NCBI GenBank assembly: GCA_046327915.1
Contig: JAXLXO010000002.1
Span: 310,001 to 374,000 of the forward strand
Length of the DNA stretch: 64,000 nt
Reading direction: 5' to 3'
From: VGTK01 sp046327915
GTDB lineage: Bacteria > Desulfobacterota > Binatia > UBA12015
The notes below the pieces were generated by a model. It was not told the DNA's origin. It did no database searches and saw only the letters and a list, made by a program, of their open reading frames with translations. Positions within the stretch are counted from its first letter, which is position 1, and each line of letters begins with the position of its first letter. Of this stretch, positions 16,723 to 26,659 are shown piece after piece. The position numbers were made by a program, and so were the translations under genes.

Positions 16723-18967
16723 CGCCCAGAAGCCGGCGCAGGAAGCTCGCCGCCCGGTCGTGTCCCGGCAGGCGGACGGCGCGCGCCGCCGCGTCCGCGA
16801 GGAAGTCGCTCGACGGTGCGCTGCGCAGGTCCGGATAGCGGCCGTGCACCGAGATCGGGATGCGAACCTGCTCGTCGCTGCCGGCCAGCGCCTGCAGCAC
16901 GCCGCCCGAGCCCGACATCAGCGTCCGGCTCGCATCCGGCGTGAGGCTCAGCGTGCCCTCGAGATCGGTGTCGCCGTCGAAGGCGAATCGACCGTGCGCG
17001 TCGAGCACGTAGTGGCGCGTGTCGAGACGCAGCTCGCCGATCTGGATGCGTCCCTCGTTGACGGTGCCGCTGACGCGCAGCGAGCCGATGTCGCTGGTCT
17101 GCGCGAGCAGCTCGGGCAGCCGCTCGCGCGCGCGTCCGACGGCCGCCTCCTCGAGCTTCGGGATGCCGTCGAGGTTCGCCAGCGTCACGCGCGCGACGTT
17201 CAATCCGGGCAGCGCGCCGTCGCCGAGCTGCGCGTCGAACGCGCCGTTGAGGTTGTCGATCGCCGCGTCGAGCGACGTTCCGCTGGTCTCGAGGCTCGCG
17301 TGTCCCGAGAACACGCCGCGTCCGCCGTTGCGGTCGCCGACGAGCGCCACGAGACGCGACAGGTCGATGCCGCTCCACTCCGGCTGCAGCGCCGCGGTGA
17401 GCACGCCGTCGCGGTCGCGCAGCACGCGCCCCTTCGCGTTCAGGCTGCCGCCGAGACCGCCGACGCGCAGGCTGCGGATCGTCGTGTCGCCGTCGCGCAC
17501 CAGCAGCTCGACGCCGACGCTGTCGAGCTCGACGCCGTTCCTCGCCAGCTGCGCACCGTTCACCAAGACGTCGAGCGGCTGCGCCATGCCGCCGCCGACC
17601 GTCGCGGACAATGTCGCGATGCTGCCGTCGGCGCTCTTCAGCTCCGCGACGCGCAGCGCGCCGAGCACGCCCTTCGTTCCCGGCGCGATCGACAGATCGA
17701 AGCTCGCGCTCGCGACCGTCATCGCGCGGCCCGTCTCGTCGAGCGCGAGCTCGCTCGTCGCCGCGCGAAGGTCGGTCGCGATGCCGTCCTTGCCCGGCGT
17801 CACGCGGCCTTCGAGGAAGAGCGCGCCACGCGGCTTCAGCTCCGCGACCGCCGGCATCCACGCCGCGATACGCTCCGCGTCGACGCCCTCGAGCGCGAGC
17901 AGCAGCGGCTGCTGGCCCTCGTCCGGGGCGACCGGCGTGGCAGCGGCGGGATTCGCGACCAGACGCAGGTCGCCGCTCGACACCGTCGCACGATCGACCG
18001 CGAGCCCGAACCCGCCCGCGCGAAGCCCGAGGTCGACGTTCAGCGGACGGCCGACCGGCTTCGCCACCCAGCCGCCCGCCGCCTGCAGGCCTGCGTCGTC
18101 CGCATCGAGCACGAGCCGCGCCGACGCTCGCGACGGCGGCCACGCGCGCGGCAGCTCCGCGTCGAGCGTCGCGTCCACGCTGCCGTCGAGCGACACCCCG
18201 AACGGCATCGAGCCGCGCAGCATCGCAACGATCTCGGGCAGGCGCGCGCCGCCGAGGCCGGTCGCGCGCAGGTGCAGCGTGACGTCGCCCGGCACCTCGC
18301 CGCGCGGAACGATCATCGTTCCGTCGAGGTTGTCCTCGGCGCCACCGAGCGCCTGCGCGTTAAAGGTGGCGCGGTAGACCTCGCCGCGCCGGCGCAGCAG
18401 CGCGTCGCCGCCGCGGATCTCGACCTCGCCGACGCCGGGGATCGCGCGGTCGCGATACACGAGGCGCGCGTTCCGGACCCGCACCGAATCGATGACGATC
18501 GCCGGCGCGGCGCCGATCCCGGTGCTCTCGCCCGCCCGCGCCGGCGCTTCGTGCAGCGACGTCGCGCCGATGTTCCAGCCACCGTCGACGCCGCGGACGA
18601 CGTACAGCACCGGCGACATCAGGCGCACCTCGGTCACCACGATCTCGCCGCGCAGCAGCGGCAGCAGCGCCACCTCGATGCGCGCCTCGTCGACGCGCGC
18701 GAGGTCGCCCGGACCGTACGGCGACTCGTCGGGGATCGCGAGGTCGTGTGCGCTGACCCCGGGGGGCCACCACGACACGTCGACGCTCTCGGCCGCGATC
18801 GGCACGCCGGCCGCGCGTCCGACCGCCGCGAGCAGCTCCTCGGTCCGTCCGCCGAGCACGCCGCGCACGCGCACGGCGACGACCGTTCCGAGCGCGAGCA
18901 CCACGACCGTCAGCGCCGCGGCGACGATGGCGAGCGCGCGCAGCCAGGTGCGGCTGCGACCGGTCAA
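16709..18967 (-). CDS. AsmA-family outer-membrane biogenesis protein
   Basis: The protein is about 752 residues, with one N-terminal membrane helix (ALAIVAAALTVVVLALGTVVA) followed by a long periplasmic beta-rich region. The first 150 residues (LRGEIVVTEVRLMSPVLYVV, GGWNIGATSLH) match the AsmA N-terminal repeat, and the end (LRVSGTVNEGRIQIGELRLD, DGDTDLEGTLSL) matches the AsmA-like C-terminal domain. AsmA/TamB-type proteins are thought to form lipid-conducting bridges to the outer membrane. I chose TTG at 18967: it is preceded by AGGAGA and overlaps the lipoprotein stop as TTGA. A GTG at 18997 is also in frame but lacks such a site. Confidence 0.85.
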   Translation of the reverse strand: MTGRSRTWLRALAIVAAALTVVVLALGTVVAVRVRGVLGGRTEELLAAVGRAAGVPIAAESVDVSWWPPGVSAHDLAIPDESPYGPGDLARVDEARIEVALLPLLRGEIVVTEVRLMSPVLYVVRGVDGGWNIGATSLHEAPARAGESTGIGAAPAIVIDSVRVRNARLVYRDRAIPGVGEVEIRGGDALLRRRGEVYRATFNAQALGGAEDNLDGTMIVPRGEVPGDVTLHLRATGLGGARLPEIVAMLRGSMPFGVSLDGSVDATLDAELPRAWPPSRASARLVLDADDAGLQAAGGWVAKPVGRPLNVDLGLRAGGFGLAVDRATVSSGDLRLVANPAAATPVAPDEGQQPLLLALEGVDAERIAAWMPAVAELKPRGALFLEGRVTPGKDGIATDLRAATSELALDETGRAMTVASASFDLSIAPGTKGVLGALRVAELKSADGSIATLSATVGGGMAQPLDVLVNGAQLARNGVELDSVGVELLVRDGDTTIRSLRVGGLGGSLNAKGRVLRDRDGVLTAALQPEWSGIDLSRLVALVGDRNGGRGVFSGHASLETSGTSLDAAIDNLNGAFDAQLGDGALPGLNVARVTLANLDGIPKLEEAAVGRARERLPELLAQTSDIGSLRVSGTVNEGRIQIGELRLDTRHYVLDAHGRFAFDGDTDLEGTLSLTPDASRTLMSGSGGVLQALAGSDEQVRIPISVHGRYPDLRSAPSSDFLADAAARAVRLPGHDRAASFLRRLLGGGDD

Positions 18968-19401
18968 TCGATCTCCTGGAAGTTGACCGCGTGCCACGCG
19001 CCGTCCTGCTCGCCCACGGTGACGAGCGCCTTGCGCTGCAGCTGCTCCCCCTGCTCGAAGCTGATCGTCAGCTCGTAGATGAAGCCGCGCCGGTCGCGGC
19101 CCGGCTCCTGCTGCTCGACGAAGCGGTAGTGCACCCGCGGACGCGACGACTCCTCGGCCGGCTGGACGCCTTCGAGGAGCTTCATCTCGCGCTCGACCTT
19201 CGCGCGCGCGAGACCGACCGCCTCCTCGTGCGCGCGCGAGAGATCGATCTCGACGTAGTAGCGGTCGACGAAGCGCTCGGCTGCCGCGCGTGCGGGATCG
19301 TCGGACGTGCAGCCCGCGAGCGTTGCCGCGAGCAGCAGCGCGGCGGCGATCACCGCGCGCTCAGGACCTGCGAAAAAGCGCATCCAGCGCGGCGCGTGCA
19401 C
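18964..19401 (-). CDS. Predicted lipoprotein of unknown function
   Basis: The protein is 145 residues from 19401, or 139 from an ATG at 19383. The N-terminus has a hydrophobic signal (VIAAALLLAATLAGC) with lipobox LAGC, so the mature protein begins at Cys and is probably membrane-anchored. The rest has a helix (AAAERFVDRYYVEIDLSRAH) and a beta-rich half, a pattern like NTF2- or DUF4878-type folds, though I do not recognise a family. It sits between a zinc-ribbon gene, which it overlaps at the 5' end, and AsmA, to which it is coupled by a TTGA overlap. Confidence 0.75.
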   Translation of the reverse strand: MHAPRWMRFFAGPERAVIAAALLLAATLAGCTSDDPARAAAERFVDRYYVEIDLSRAHEEAVGLARAKVEREMKLLEGVQPAEESSRPRVHYRFVEQQEPGRDRRGFIYELTISFEQGEQLQRKALVTVGEQDGAWHAVNFQEID

Positions 19402-19666
19402 CGTCGCCCCCCTCCCCGCCGCGCAACGGCGCGGCCCCCGTGGCGAACGCGAAGAATTCGCAGAAGTTCGCGCGCTCCTTGTCGGTCACGCGCTCGGCCG
19501 CGGGCTCGCGGCAATCGCCGTGCATCCCCGGCGCGTGGAAGCCGCAGTTTAGGCACGCGCGCACGTCCGCCCCGCACGCCGCGCACGCGTCGCGCCGGGA
19601 CGGACGATCCGGTGCGAGCGGTGCTCCGCAGCGATGACAGCGCGGTGCGACCGTTGGCGTGGCCAT
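19361..19666 (-). CDS. Small zinc-ribbon protein of unknown function
   Basis: The 101-residue protein carries three or four CxxC-type pairs: CHRCGAPL, CAACGADV, CLNCGF and later CREP. The end AERVTDKERANFCEFFAF is a conserved tail I associate with a small uncharacterised family in delta-type bacteria and other lineages. Zinc binding is likely; a nucleic-acid or protein-docking role is only a guess. It is the first gene of the minus-strand envelope operon and overlaps the lipoprotein gene by 41 bases (23 if that starts at 19383). It is divergent from xerC, with 87 bases between them. Confidence 0.75.
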   Translation of the reverse strand: MATPTVAPRCHRCGAPLAPDRPSRRDACAACGADVRACLNCGFHAPGMHGDCREPAAERVTDKERANFCEFFAFATGAAPLRGGEGGDGARAALDALFRRS

Positions 19667-19753
19667 CGGGTCCGGTGGTAACACAGGCCGTCCGGTCGAT
19701 ACAGACGGGCGCCGGCAGGGGCCGGCCTTCCGGCCCGGCGACGAGGAGCGGCA

Positions 19754-20671
19754 GTGGCGGACGGAGGTGAGGCGGATTCCGGGCAGCTGCGTCCCGGCGA
19801 GGATCCGGGCGTGCTGGGCTACCTCGAGCACCTGCGCGTCGAGCGTCGCGCGTCGCGGCACACCCTGCGCGCCTACGGGACCGAGCTCGAGCGGCTGGTG
19901 TCCGTCCTCGGCGGCGCGCCCGTCGCGTGGCACGACGTGGACCTCGACCGCCTGCGCCGCTTCCTCGCCGACCGCGGCGCGGACGTCGCGCGCCGCTCGC
20001 TGGGCCGGACCATCGCCGTCCTGCGGTCGTTCTTCGCGCATCTGAAGCGCACCGGCGCGATCGCGCTGAACCCGGCCGCGGCCCTGCGCACCCCGCGCTT
20101 CCGTCGCACCCTGCCCCGCTACGTCGCCGAGGGCGACCTGCAGCACGTGCTCCAGGACCGGCCGATCACCGACCGCCGCGCGGCGCGCGACGCGGCGCTG
20201 CTCGAGATCCTGTACGGCAGCGGGCTGCGCGCCAGCGAGGCGGTCGGGCTCGACTGGCGAGACGTCTCTCTCGGCCAGCAGCAGCTGCACGTCCGCTCGG
20301 GCAAGGGCGGCAAGGACCGCATCGTGCCGCTGACGAAGGCGTCGCGCGCGGCGCTGCAGGCTCTCGCGCACGTGAGCGACGGCAAGGCCGCCGGACGCGC
20401 GCCGGTCTTCCTCGGCTCGCGCGGGACGCGGCTCGACGTGCGCAGCGTCGGGCGCATCGTCGCGCGCGCGATGCGCGACTCCGGCGTCGCCGAGGTCAAT
20501 CCGCACGCGCTGCGCCACAGCTGCGCCACGCACCTGCTCGACGACGGCGCCGACCTGCGCTCGATCCAGGAGCTGCTCGGCCACGCGAGCCTGTCGACCA
20601 CGCAGCGCTACACGCACGTGAGCCTCAAGCAGCTGCACAGTGCGTATCGCAAGTTCCACCCGCGCGCCTGA
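19754..20671 (+). CDS. xerC: Tyrosine recombinase XerC
   Basis: The 305-residue protein has an N-terminal SAM-like core-binding domain (SRHTLRAYGTELERLV) and a C-terminal catalytic domain. The active-site residues are present: Arg in GSGLRASEAVGL, Lys in GKGGKDR, His and Arg in HALRHSCATHLL, His in LGHASLSTTQ and the nucleophile Tyr in RYTHV. XerC resolves chromosome dimers at dif with a partner XerD. The GTG start has GAGGAG 8 bases upstream. Its place before hslV-hslU matches the codV-clpQ-clpY arrangement of Bacillus and of many delta-type genomes, which argues against a mobile-element integrase. Confidence 0.92.
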   Translation: MADGGEADSGQLRPGEDPGVLGYLEHLRVERRASRHTLRAYGTELERLVSVLGGAPVAWHDVDLDRLRRFLADRGADVARRSLGRTIAVLRSFFAHLKRTGAIALNPAAALRTPRFRRTLPRYVAEGDLQHVLQDRPITDRRAARDAALLEILYGSGLRASEAVGLDWRDVSLGQQQLHVRSGKGGKDRIVPLTKASRAALQALAHVSDGKAAGRAPVFLGSRGTRLDVRSVGRIVARAMRDSGVAEVNPHALRHSCATHLLDDGADLRSIQELLGHASLSTTQRYTHVSLKQLHSAYRKFHPRA

Positions 20672-20731
20672 GCCGGGCGGCAGAGCGGCGCCGGCATCGA
20701 CAAGGCCCGGACCGACCCGTAGACACGGGAC

Positions 20732-21315
20732 GTGGACGAGAGGCCGACCCGACCCGTCATCCACGCCACCACCATCCTCGCCGTGAAGCGCGGCGGACAC
20801 GTCTGCATCGCGGGCGACGGTCAGGTGAGCGTGGGTTCCACCGTGATGAAGCACGGCGCGCGAAAAGTCCGCCGCCTGCACCGCGACCTGGTCGTGGCCG
20901 GCTTCGCCGGCGCGTCCGCCGACGCGTTCACGCTCTTCGAGCGCTTCGAGCAGAAGCTCGAGGAGTTCCGCGGGCAGCTGCGGCGCGCCGCGGTCGAACT
21001 CGCGAAGGACTGGCGCACCGACCGCGCGCTGCGCAGGCTGGAAGCGATGCTGCTCGCGGTCGACGCGGAGCACGTGCTGGTGCTGTCGGGCACCGGCGAC
21101 GTCATCGAGCCGGACCCGCTGCCGAACGGCGACGCGACCATCGCGATCGGCTCGGGCGGCAACTTCGCTCTCGCCGCCGCGCGCGCGCTGCTCGCGCACA
21201 CCACGCTCGACGCGCGCAGCGTCGCGGAGGCGGCCATGCGCATCGCCGCCGACATCTGCATCTACACGAACGACCAGCTCGTGATCGAGGAGATCGGGGC
21301 GCCGGAGAAGAGCGC

Positions 21316-21319
<4 letters not shown>
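20732..21319 (+). CDS. hslV: HslV, peptidase subunit of the HslUV protease
   Basis: The 195-residue threonine peptidase has the active N-terminal Thr block HATTILAVKRGGHVCIAGDG. The catalytic Thr (13 or 14) is preceded by about 12 residues, so a short propeptide must be removed, as in Bacillus ClpQ-like members; E. coli HslV needs only Met removal. Other signatures are GDGQVS, KVRRLHRDLVVAGFAG and AIGSGGNFALAAARAL. Twelve subunits form the chamber that degrades proteins unfolded by HslU. The start is GTG. It overlaps hslU by GTGA. Confidence 0.96.
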
Positions 21320-22725
<1,406 letters not shown>

Positions 22726-22803
22726 GGCGCCATGGCGTCCGCCCGGTACGCGCCGCCGGCTCGCCTTCGGCCCGCGCACATGTGCCGTACCGACCGTCGG
22801 CGG

Positions 22804-22834
22804 TTGACATCCGCGAGCCGTCGTTTTCTAGGTA
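22804..22834 (+). promoter_or_regulatory. Candidate promoter for the small membrane protein
   Basis: TTGACA at 22804-22809 is an exact consensus -35 hexamer, rare in this GC-rich DNA. A T/A-containing stretch follows: TCTAGG at 22827 gives a 17-base spacer, or TAGGTA at 22829 a 19-base spacer. Transcription would start within a few bases of the GTG at 22839, implying a leaderless or nearly leaderless mRNA. Confidence 0.4.
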
Positions 22835-22838
22835 GGAC

Positions 22839-23048
22839 GTGGACAGGTCATCGACTCCCGAGGGCAGCACGCTGCTGATCGCGGCACTGCTGCTGCTCGT
22901 GCTCGGCTTCGCCGGAACGTGGATCATGGCGTACGCGTCGCCGGATCAGAACCCCTGGGCGCTCGTGCCGTGGTTCACGGGCGCCGCCGGGGTGATCACG
23001 GTGGTCGGGCTGGTCCTGATCCTCGTCAAGAGCCGCAGCTCCGGCTGA
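22839..23048 (+). CDS. Small two-helix membrane protein
   Basis: This 69-residue protein of unknown function has two predicted transmembrane helices: LLIAALLLLVLGFAGTWIMA (about 12-31) and GAAGVITVVGLVLILV (about 48-63), joined by a short loop with DQNPWALVPW. Both termini probably face the cytoplasm, with the basic KSRSSG end supporting that. The GTG start and frame use typical GC-rich codons, and it stands between hslU and the convergent M20 gene. I do not recognise a family. A consensus-like TTGACA lies 30 bases upstream of the start. Confidence 0.6.
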   Translation: MDRSSTPEGSTLLIAALLLLVLGFAGTWIMAYASPDQNPWALVPWFTGAAGVITVVGLVLILVKSRSSG

Positions 23049-23095
23049 GCGCACGCCACCGACGCCGCCGGCTCGCGAGGAAGCAGCGCGGACGA

Positions 23096-24316
23096 TCAGG
23101 CCGGGCTCGAGACCTGCGCCGCGGCGCGCGCGAGCCACGTCGTCGCGATCGCGGTGTGCATCGCGATCCCGGTCACCATCGCGTCCTCGTTGAGCATCAT
23201 GCGGTTCGAGTGGTTCGGCGCGGGATGCCGCACACCCTCGGGACGCGCACCGAGGAACACCATCGCGCCCGGGAGCCGCTCCAGCACGTAGGAGAAGTCC
23301 TCGGCGCCCATGAACGCGTTCGGCATCTCCAGCGCGTGCCGCTCGCCGAGCAGGTCACGCGCGACGCCGAGCGAGAAGCGCGCGAAGTCGCGGTCGTTCG
23401 CCGTGACCGGGTAGCCCTCCCAGAGCTCGATGTCCGCCTCGGCGCCGTGCGCGCGCGCGATGCCCTCGACGAGTCCGCGCATGTCACCGACCACCTGCTT
23501 GCGCGTGCGCTCCGAGACCGTCCGGATCGTGCCGCGCATGGTCGCCATCTCGGGGATCACGTTGAACGTCGTGCCGCCGCGGATGTAGGCGACGGTGATC
23601 ACCGCCGGCTCGAACGCGTTCACGCGCCGCGTGACGTACGTCTGCAGCGCCTGCACGATCTCGCACGCCACCGGAATCGGATCGAGCGCGTCGTGCGGCA
23701 TCGACGCATGCCCGCCGCGTCCGCGCACGTGGATCTGGAAGTCGTCGTTCGACGCCAGCAGCGCGCTCGGCCGGGTCGCGATCGCACCCGCGGGAAGGTT
23801 CGGTGCCGCGTGGATCGCGAACGCGGCGGCGGGCGGATGGGCGCGGTCGAGCAGGCCCTCCTCCAGCATCACGCGCGCGCCGAAGTGGCCCTCCTCGCCG
23901 GGCTGGAACATGAACAGCACGCGGCCGGGCAGATCGGCGCGCTTCGCCGACAGCAGCCGCGCCGCGCCGACCAGCATCGCGACGTGCGCGTCGTGGCCGC
24001 AGGCGTGCATCTTGCCGGCCTCCCGCGACGCGTACTCGAGCCCGGTGTCCTCGTTCAGCGGCAGCGCGTCCATGTCGCCGCGCAGCAGGATCGTCGGACC
24101 GGGACGCCCGCCCTCGAGCGTCGCCAGCACCGAGGTCGTCTGGCGTCCGGTCTCGATCGCGAGAGGGAGGCCGTCGAGCGCCTCGAGCACCGCCTCCTGC
24201 GTGCGCGGCAGCTCGAGCCCGAGCTCGGGATGCTGGTGCAGACGCCGGCGCAGCGCGGTCGCGGCGGGCAGGTGTTCGCGGGCTTCCTCGAGCAGCTCGG
24301 GCGTCGGCGTCGTCAT
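23096..24316 (-). CDS. M20-family amidohydrolase (hippurate hydrolase/aminoacylase-like)
   Basis: The 406-residue metallohydrolase has metal-binding motifs of the M20D group: LLRGDMDALPLNED (Asp ligand), GKMHACGHDAHVAML (His ligand), MFQPGEEGHFGARVM (catalytic and ligand Glu pair), and NAFMGAEDFSYVLE plus APNHSNRMM at the end. The dimerisation domain contains RGRGGHASMPHDALDPI. These enzymes release amino acids or aromatic acids from N-acyl conjugates; the native substrate is unknown. It is divergent from argB, and since family members include N-acyl-amino-acid hydrolases, a link to arginine metabolism is possible but unproven. Confidence 0.88.
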   Translation of the reverse strand: MTTPTPELLEEAREHLPAATALRRRLHQHPELGLELPRTQEAVLEALDGLPLAIETGRQTTSVLATLEGGRPGPTILLRGDMDALPLNEDTGLEYASREAGKMHACGHDAHVAMLVGAARLLSAKRADLPGRVLFMFQPGEEGHFGARVMLEEGLLDRAHPPAAAFAIHAAPNLPAGAIATRPSALLASNDDFQIHVRGRGGHASMPHDALDPIPVACEIVQALQTYVTRRVNAFEPAVITVAYIRGGTTFNVIPEMATMRGTIRTVSERTRKQVVGDMRGLVEGIARAHGAEADIELWEGYPVTANDRDFARFSLGVARDLLGERHALEMPNAFMGAEDFSYVLERLPGAMVFLGARPEGVRHPAPNHSNRMMLNEDAMVTGIAMHTAIATTWLARAAAQVSSPA

Positions 24317-24392
24317 CGGCGGATCATCCTCCGATCGTGGAGGGCGGGCAACCGCACGACGCGCTCGCGCGGCCGGCCGCGGGAGCCCGCTC

Positions 24393-24451
24393 CGCTTTCG
24401 ACGCACGTGGCGCGCGAGGCGTTGCTTTCGACGCACGTGGCGCGCGAGGCG
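24393..24451 (+). repeat. Perfect tandem 29-bp repeat upstream of the arg operon
   Basis: Bases 24393-24421 and 24423-24451 are identical over 29 bp, separated by one T (period 30). Each unit holds the palindrome CACGTG and the run GGCGCGCGAGGCG. The array sits in the 177-base divergent gap between the M20 gene and argB, ending 42 bases before the argB GTG. No other tandem repeat this exact was seen in the window. It may be a pair of operator sites on the same face of the helix (30 bp is nearly three turns) or a recent slippage duplication. Confidence 0.85.
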
Positions 24452-24493
24452 TGGAATGTTGCGTTCCGGCGCACGGTTCCGTATCCGCGCGTC

Positions 24494-25411
24494 GTGGCGC
24501 CCGCGAAGCGGATCGATCAGGCCGAGGTGCTCCTCGAGGCCCTGCCCTACATCCGGCGCTTCGCCGGCAAGACCGTCGTCATCAAGTACGGCGGCCACGC
24601 GATGACCGACGAGACGCTGAAGCAGGCGTTCGCGCGCGACATCGTGCTGCTGAAGTTCGTCGGCATCCATCCGGTGGTCGTGCACGGCGGCGGCCCGCAG
24701 ATCGACCGCATGCTGTCGGACCTGAACATCAGCTCGACGTTCGTGCGCGGCATGCGCGTGACCGACCCCGCGACCATGAAGGTCGTCGAGATGGTGCTCG
24801 CGGGACAGATCAACGGCGAGATCGTCGCCATGATCAACCTCGCGGGCGGCAAGGCCGTCGGCTTCTCCGGCAAGGACGGCAGCCTGATCGTCGCGCGACG
24901 CGCGGCGAGCGAAAACGGCGACCTCGGACAGGTCGGCGAGGTGGTCGGCGTCAATCCGGAGCTGGTGCGCGCGCTGCAGCAGCAGGACTTCATCCCGGTG
25001 ATCGCACCGGTCGCGGCCGGCCCCGAGGGCGAGAGCCTCAACATCAACGCCGACATCGCCGCGGGCGAGATCGCCGAGGCGCTCGAGGCGGAGAAGCTGC
25101 TGCTGCTCACCGACGTCGAGGGCGTCAAGGACGCGAACGGCGAGCTGATCCGCACGCTGTCGTCGACGCAGGCGCAGGCGCTGATCGACGACGGCGTCGC
25201 CAAGGCGGGCATGATCCCGAAGATCGAGTGCTCGCTCGACGCGCTCCGCGGCGGCGTCAAGAAGGTGCACGTCATCGACGGCCGCGTCAAGCATGCGGTC
25301 CTGCTCGAGCTCTTCACCGACGAGGGCGTCGGCACCGAGTTCCGCCGCGACGTCGGGCTCGGCGACGACGGCGCGAAGCGCACCGGAGACGCCGGAAGGA
25401 GCCAGCCATGA
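24494..25411 (+). CDS. argB: Acetylglutamate kinase
   Basis: The 305-residue amino-acid kinase has the nucleotide-binding VIKYGGHAMTD, VVVHGGGPQIDRML, the INGEIVAMINLAGGKAVGFSG block and LLLLTDVEGVKD. It phosphorylates N-acetylglutamate, the second step of arginine synthesis. The N-terminal segment before FAGKTVVIKYGG (about 20 residues, IDQAEVLLEALPYIRR) resembles the helix that mediates hexamer formation in arginine-inhibited NAGKs, so feedback inhibition is plausible. The GTG at 24494 gives this segment; no ATG is available nearby. It overlaps argD by ATGA. argC and argJ are not in the window. Confidence 0.95.
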   Translation: MAPAKRIDQAEVLLEALPYIRRFAGKTVVIKYGGHAMTDETLKQAFARDIVLLKFVGIHPVVVHGGGPQIDRMLSDLNISSTFVRGMRVTDPATMKVVEMVLAGQINGEIVAMINLAGGKAVGFSGKDGSLIVARRAASENGDLGQVGEVVGVNPELVRALQQQDFIPVIAPVAAGPEGESLNINADIAAGEIAEALEAEKLLLLTDVEGVKDANGELIRTLSSTQAQALIDDGVAKAGMIPKIECSLDALRGGVKKVHVIDGRVKHAVLLELFTDEGVGTEFRRDVGLGDDGAKRTGDAGRSQP

Positions 25412-26631
25412 GCACCGCCGCCGCGCCGCAGGCCGGGGCCCCGAGCGCCGACGCGATCATCCGCAGCGCGAAGGAGCGTCTGGTGCAGGTCTACGGCCGC
25501 ACCGACGTCGCGTTCGTGCGCGGCGAAGGCGCCGTCCTGTGGGATGCGAACGGCCGCCGCGTGCTCGACTTCTTCTCGAGCATCCTGTGCACCAACCTCG
25601 GCCACGCGCATCCCGCCGTGACGGCGGCGGTCGCGCGCCAGGCCGCGACGCTCGTGCACGTCTCGAATCTGCACTACAGCGCGCCGCAGGCGCGCCTCGC
25701 GGAGCTGCTGACGCAGCTGTCGTTCGGCGAGCGCGTCTTCCTGTGCAACTCGGGCGCGGAGGCGAACGAGGCGGCACTCAAGGCCGCGCGCCGTTACGGG
25801 CACGCGCACGGCGGACGCTTCGAGGTGCTGACCACGCTCGGCTCGTTCCACGGCCGCACGTTCGCGACCATCGCGGCGACCGGACAGGAGAAGGTGCGGC
25901 GCGGCTTCGAGCCGTCGCTGCCGGGCTTCCGCTACGTCCCGTTCGGCGACGCGGCGGCGATGGAGGCCGCGATCGGCCCGCAGACGGTCGCGATCCTGGT
26001 CGAGCCCGTTCAGGGCGAGGGCGGCGTCAACGTGCCGCCGGCCGGATACCTCGCCGAGCTGCGCCGGATCTGCGACCGCCACGACCTGCTGCTGATGTTC
26101 GACGAGGTGCAGACCGGCTGCGGCCGCACCGGCACGCTGTGGGCGTACGAGCAGATGGACGTCGTGCCCGACGTCATGACGCTCGCGAAGTCGCTCGGCA
26201 ACGGCGTTCCGGTCGGTGCCATGGTGTGCAACGCGCGCGCGGCCTCGGGACTCGATCTCGGCGCGCACGGGTCGACCTTCGGCGGCAACTGCCTCACCAA
26301 CGCGGCCGCCGTCGCGACGCTCGAGGTGCTCTCGGACGGCAAGACGCTGCCGCGTGCCCGTGAAGCGGCGGCACGCCTCCGCGCCGGACTCGACGCGCTG
26401 CAGAAGAAGCATCCCGACCAGATCGAGCAGGTGCGCGGCATGGGCCTGCTGCTCGGCGTGGTGCTGAAGGATCCGGAGCGCGCCAAGGCGGTCGCCGCGG
26501 CCGCGCTCGAGCATGGACTGCTGCTGAACGTGACCGCCGACCGCGTGCTGCGCATCGCGCCGCCGCTGGTGGTCACCGACGCACAGATCGACGAAGGCCT
26601 CGCGATCCTCGGCCGGGTGTTCGCGTCGTGA
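25408..26631 (+). CDS. argD: Acetylornithine aminotransferase
   Basis: The 407-residue PLP enzyme of class III aminotransferases shows LDFFSSILCTNLGHAHPAV, CNSGAEANEAALKAAR (phosphate-binding loop), GSFHGRTFATIAATG, LMFDEVQTGCGRTG (Asp that binds the pyridine N), and TLAKSLGNGVPVGAMV with the Schiff-base Lys. It converts N-acetylglutamate semialdehyde to N-acetylornithine and often also serves lysine synthesis as DapC; the DAP genes 6 kb downstream make the double role plausible. The ATG has GGAAGGAG 6-8 bases upstream and overlaps argB by 4 bases. Confidence 0.95.
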   Translation: MSTAAAPQAGAPSADAIIRSAKERLVQVYGRTDVAFVRGEGAVLWDANGRRVLDFFSSILCTNLGHAHPAVTAAVARQAATLVHVSNLHYSAPQARLAELLTQLSFGERVFLCNSGAEANEAALKAARRYGHAHGGRFEVLTTLGSFHGRTFATIAATGQEKVRRGFEPSLPGFRYVPFGDAAAMEAAIGPQTVAILVEPVQGEGGVNVPPAGYLAELRRICDRHDLLLMFDEVQTGCGRTGTLWAYEQMDVVPDVMTLAKSLGNGVPVGAMVCNARAASGLDLGAHGSTFGGNCLTNAAAVATLEVLSDGKTLPRAREAAARLRAGLDALQKKHPDQIEQVRGMGLLLGVVLKDPERAKAVAAAALEHGLLLNVTADRVLRIAPPLVVTDAQIDEGLAILGRVFAS

Positions 26632-26659
26632 GGCTCGATCGGAAGCAGGAGTGTCCGTC

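Noticed and set aside
19754..20671. The tyrosine recombinase as a mobile-element or phage integrase
   Set aside because: It has XerC length and motifs, sits before hslVU as in other bacteria, and has no att-like repeats, tRNA or cargo genes nearby.
24393..24451. Tandem repeat as a small CRISPR array
   Set aside because: Only two units, separated by one base instead of a spacer, and no cas gene in the window.
24317..24493. Classical ArgR ARG boxes upstream of argB
   Set aside because: No AT-rich TGAAT/ATTCA-like palindrome is present; the only regular pattern is the GC-rich tandem repeat.
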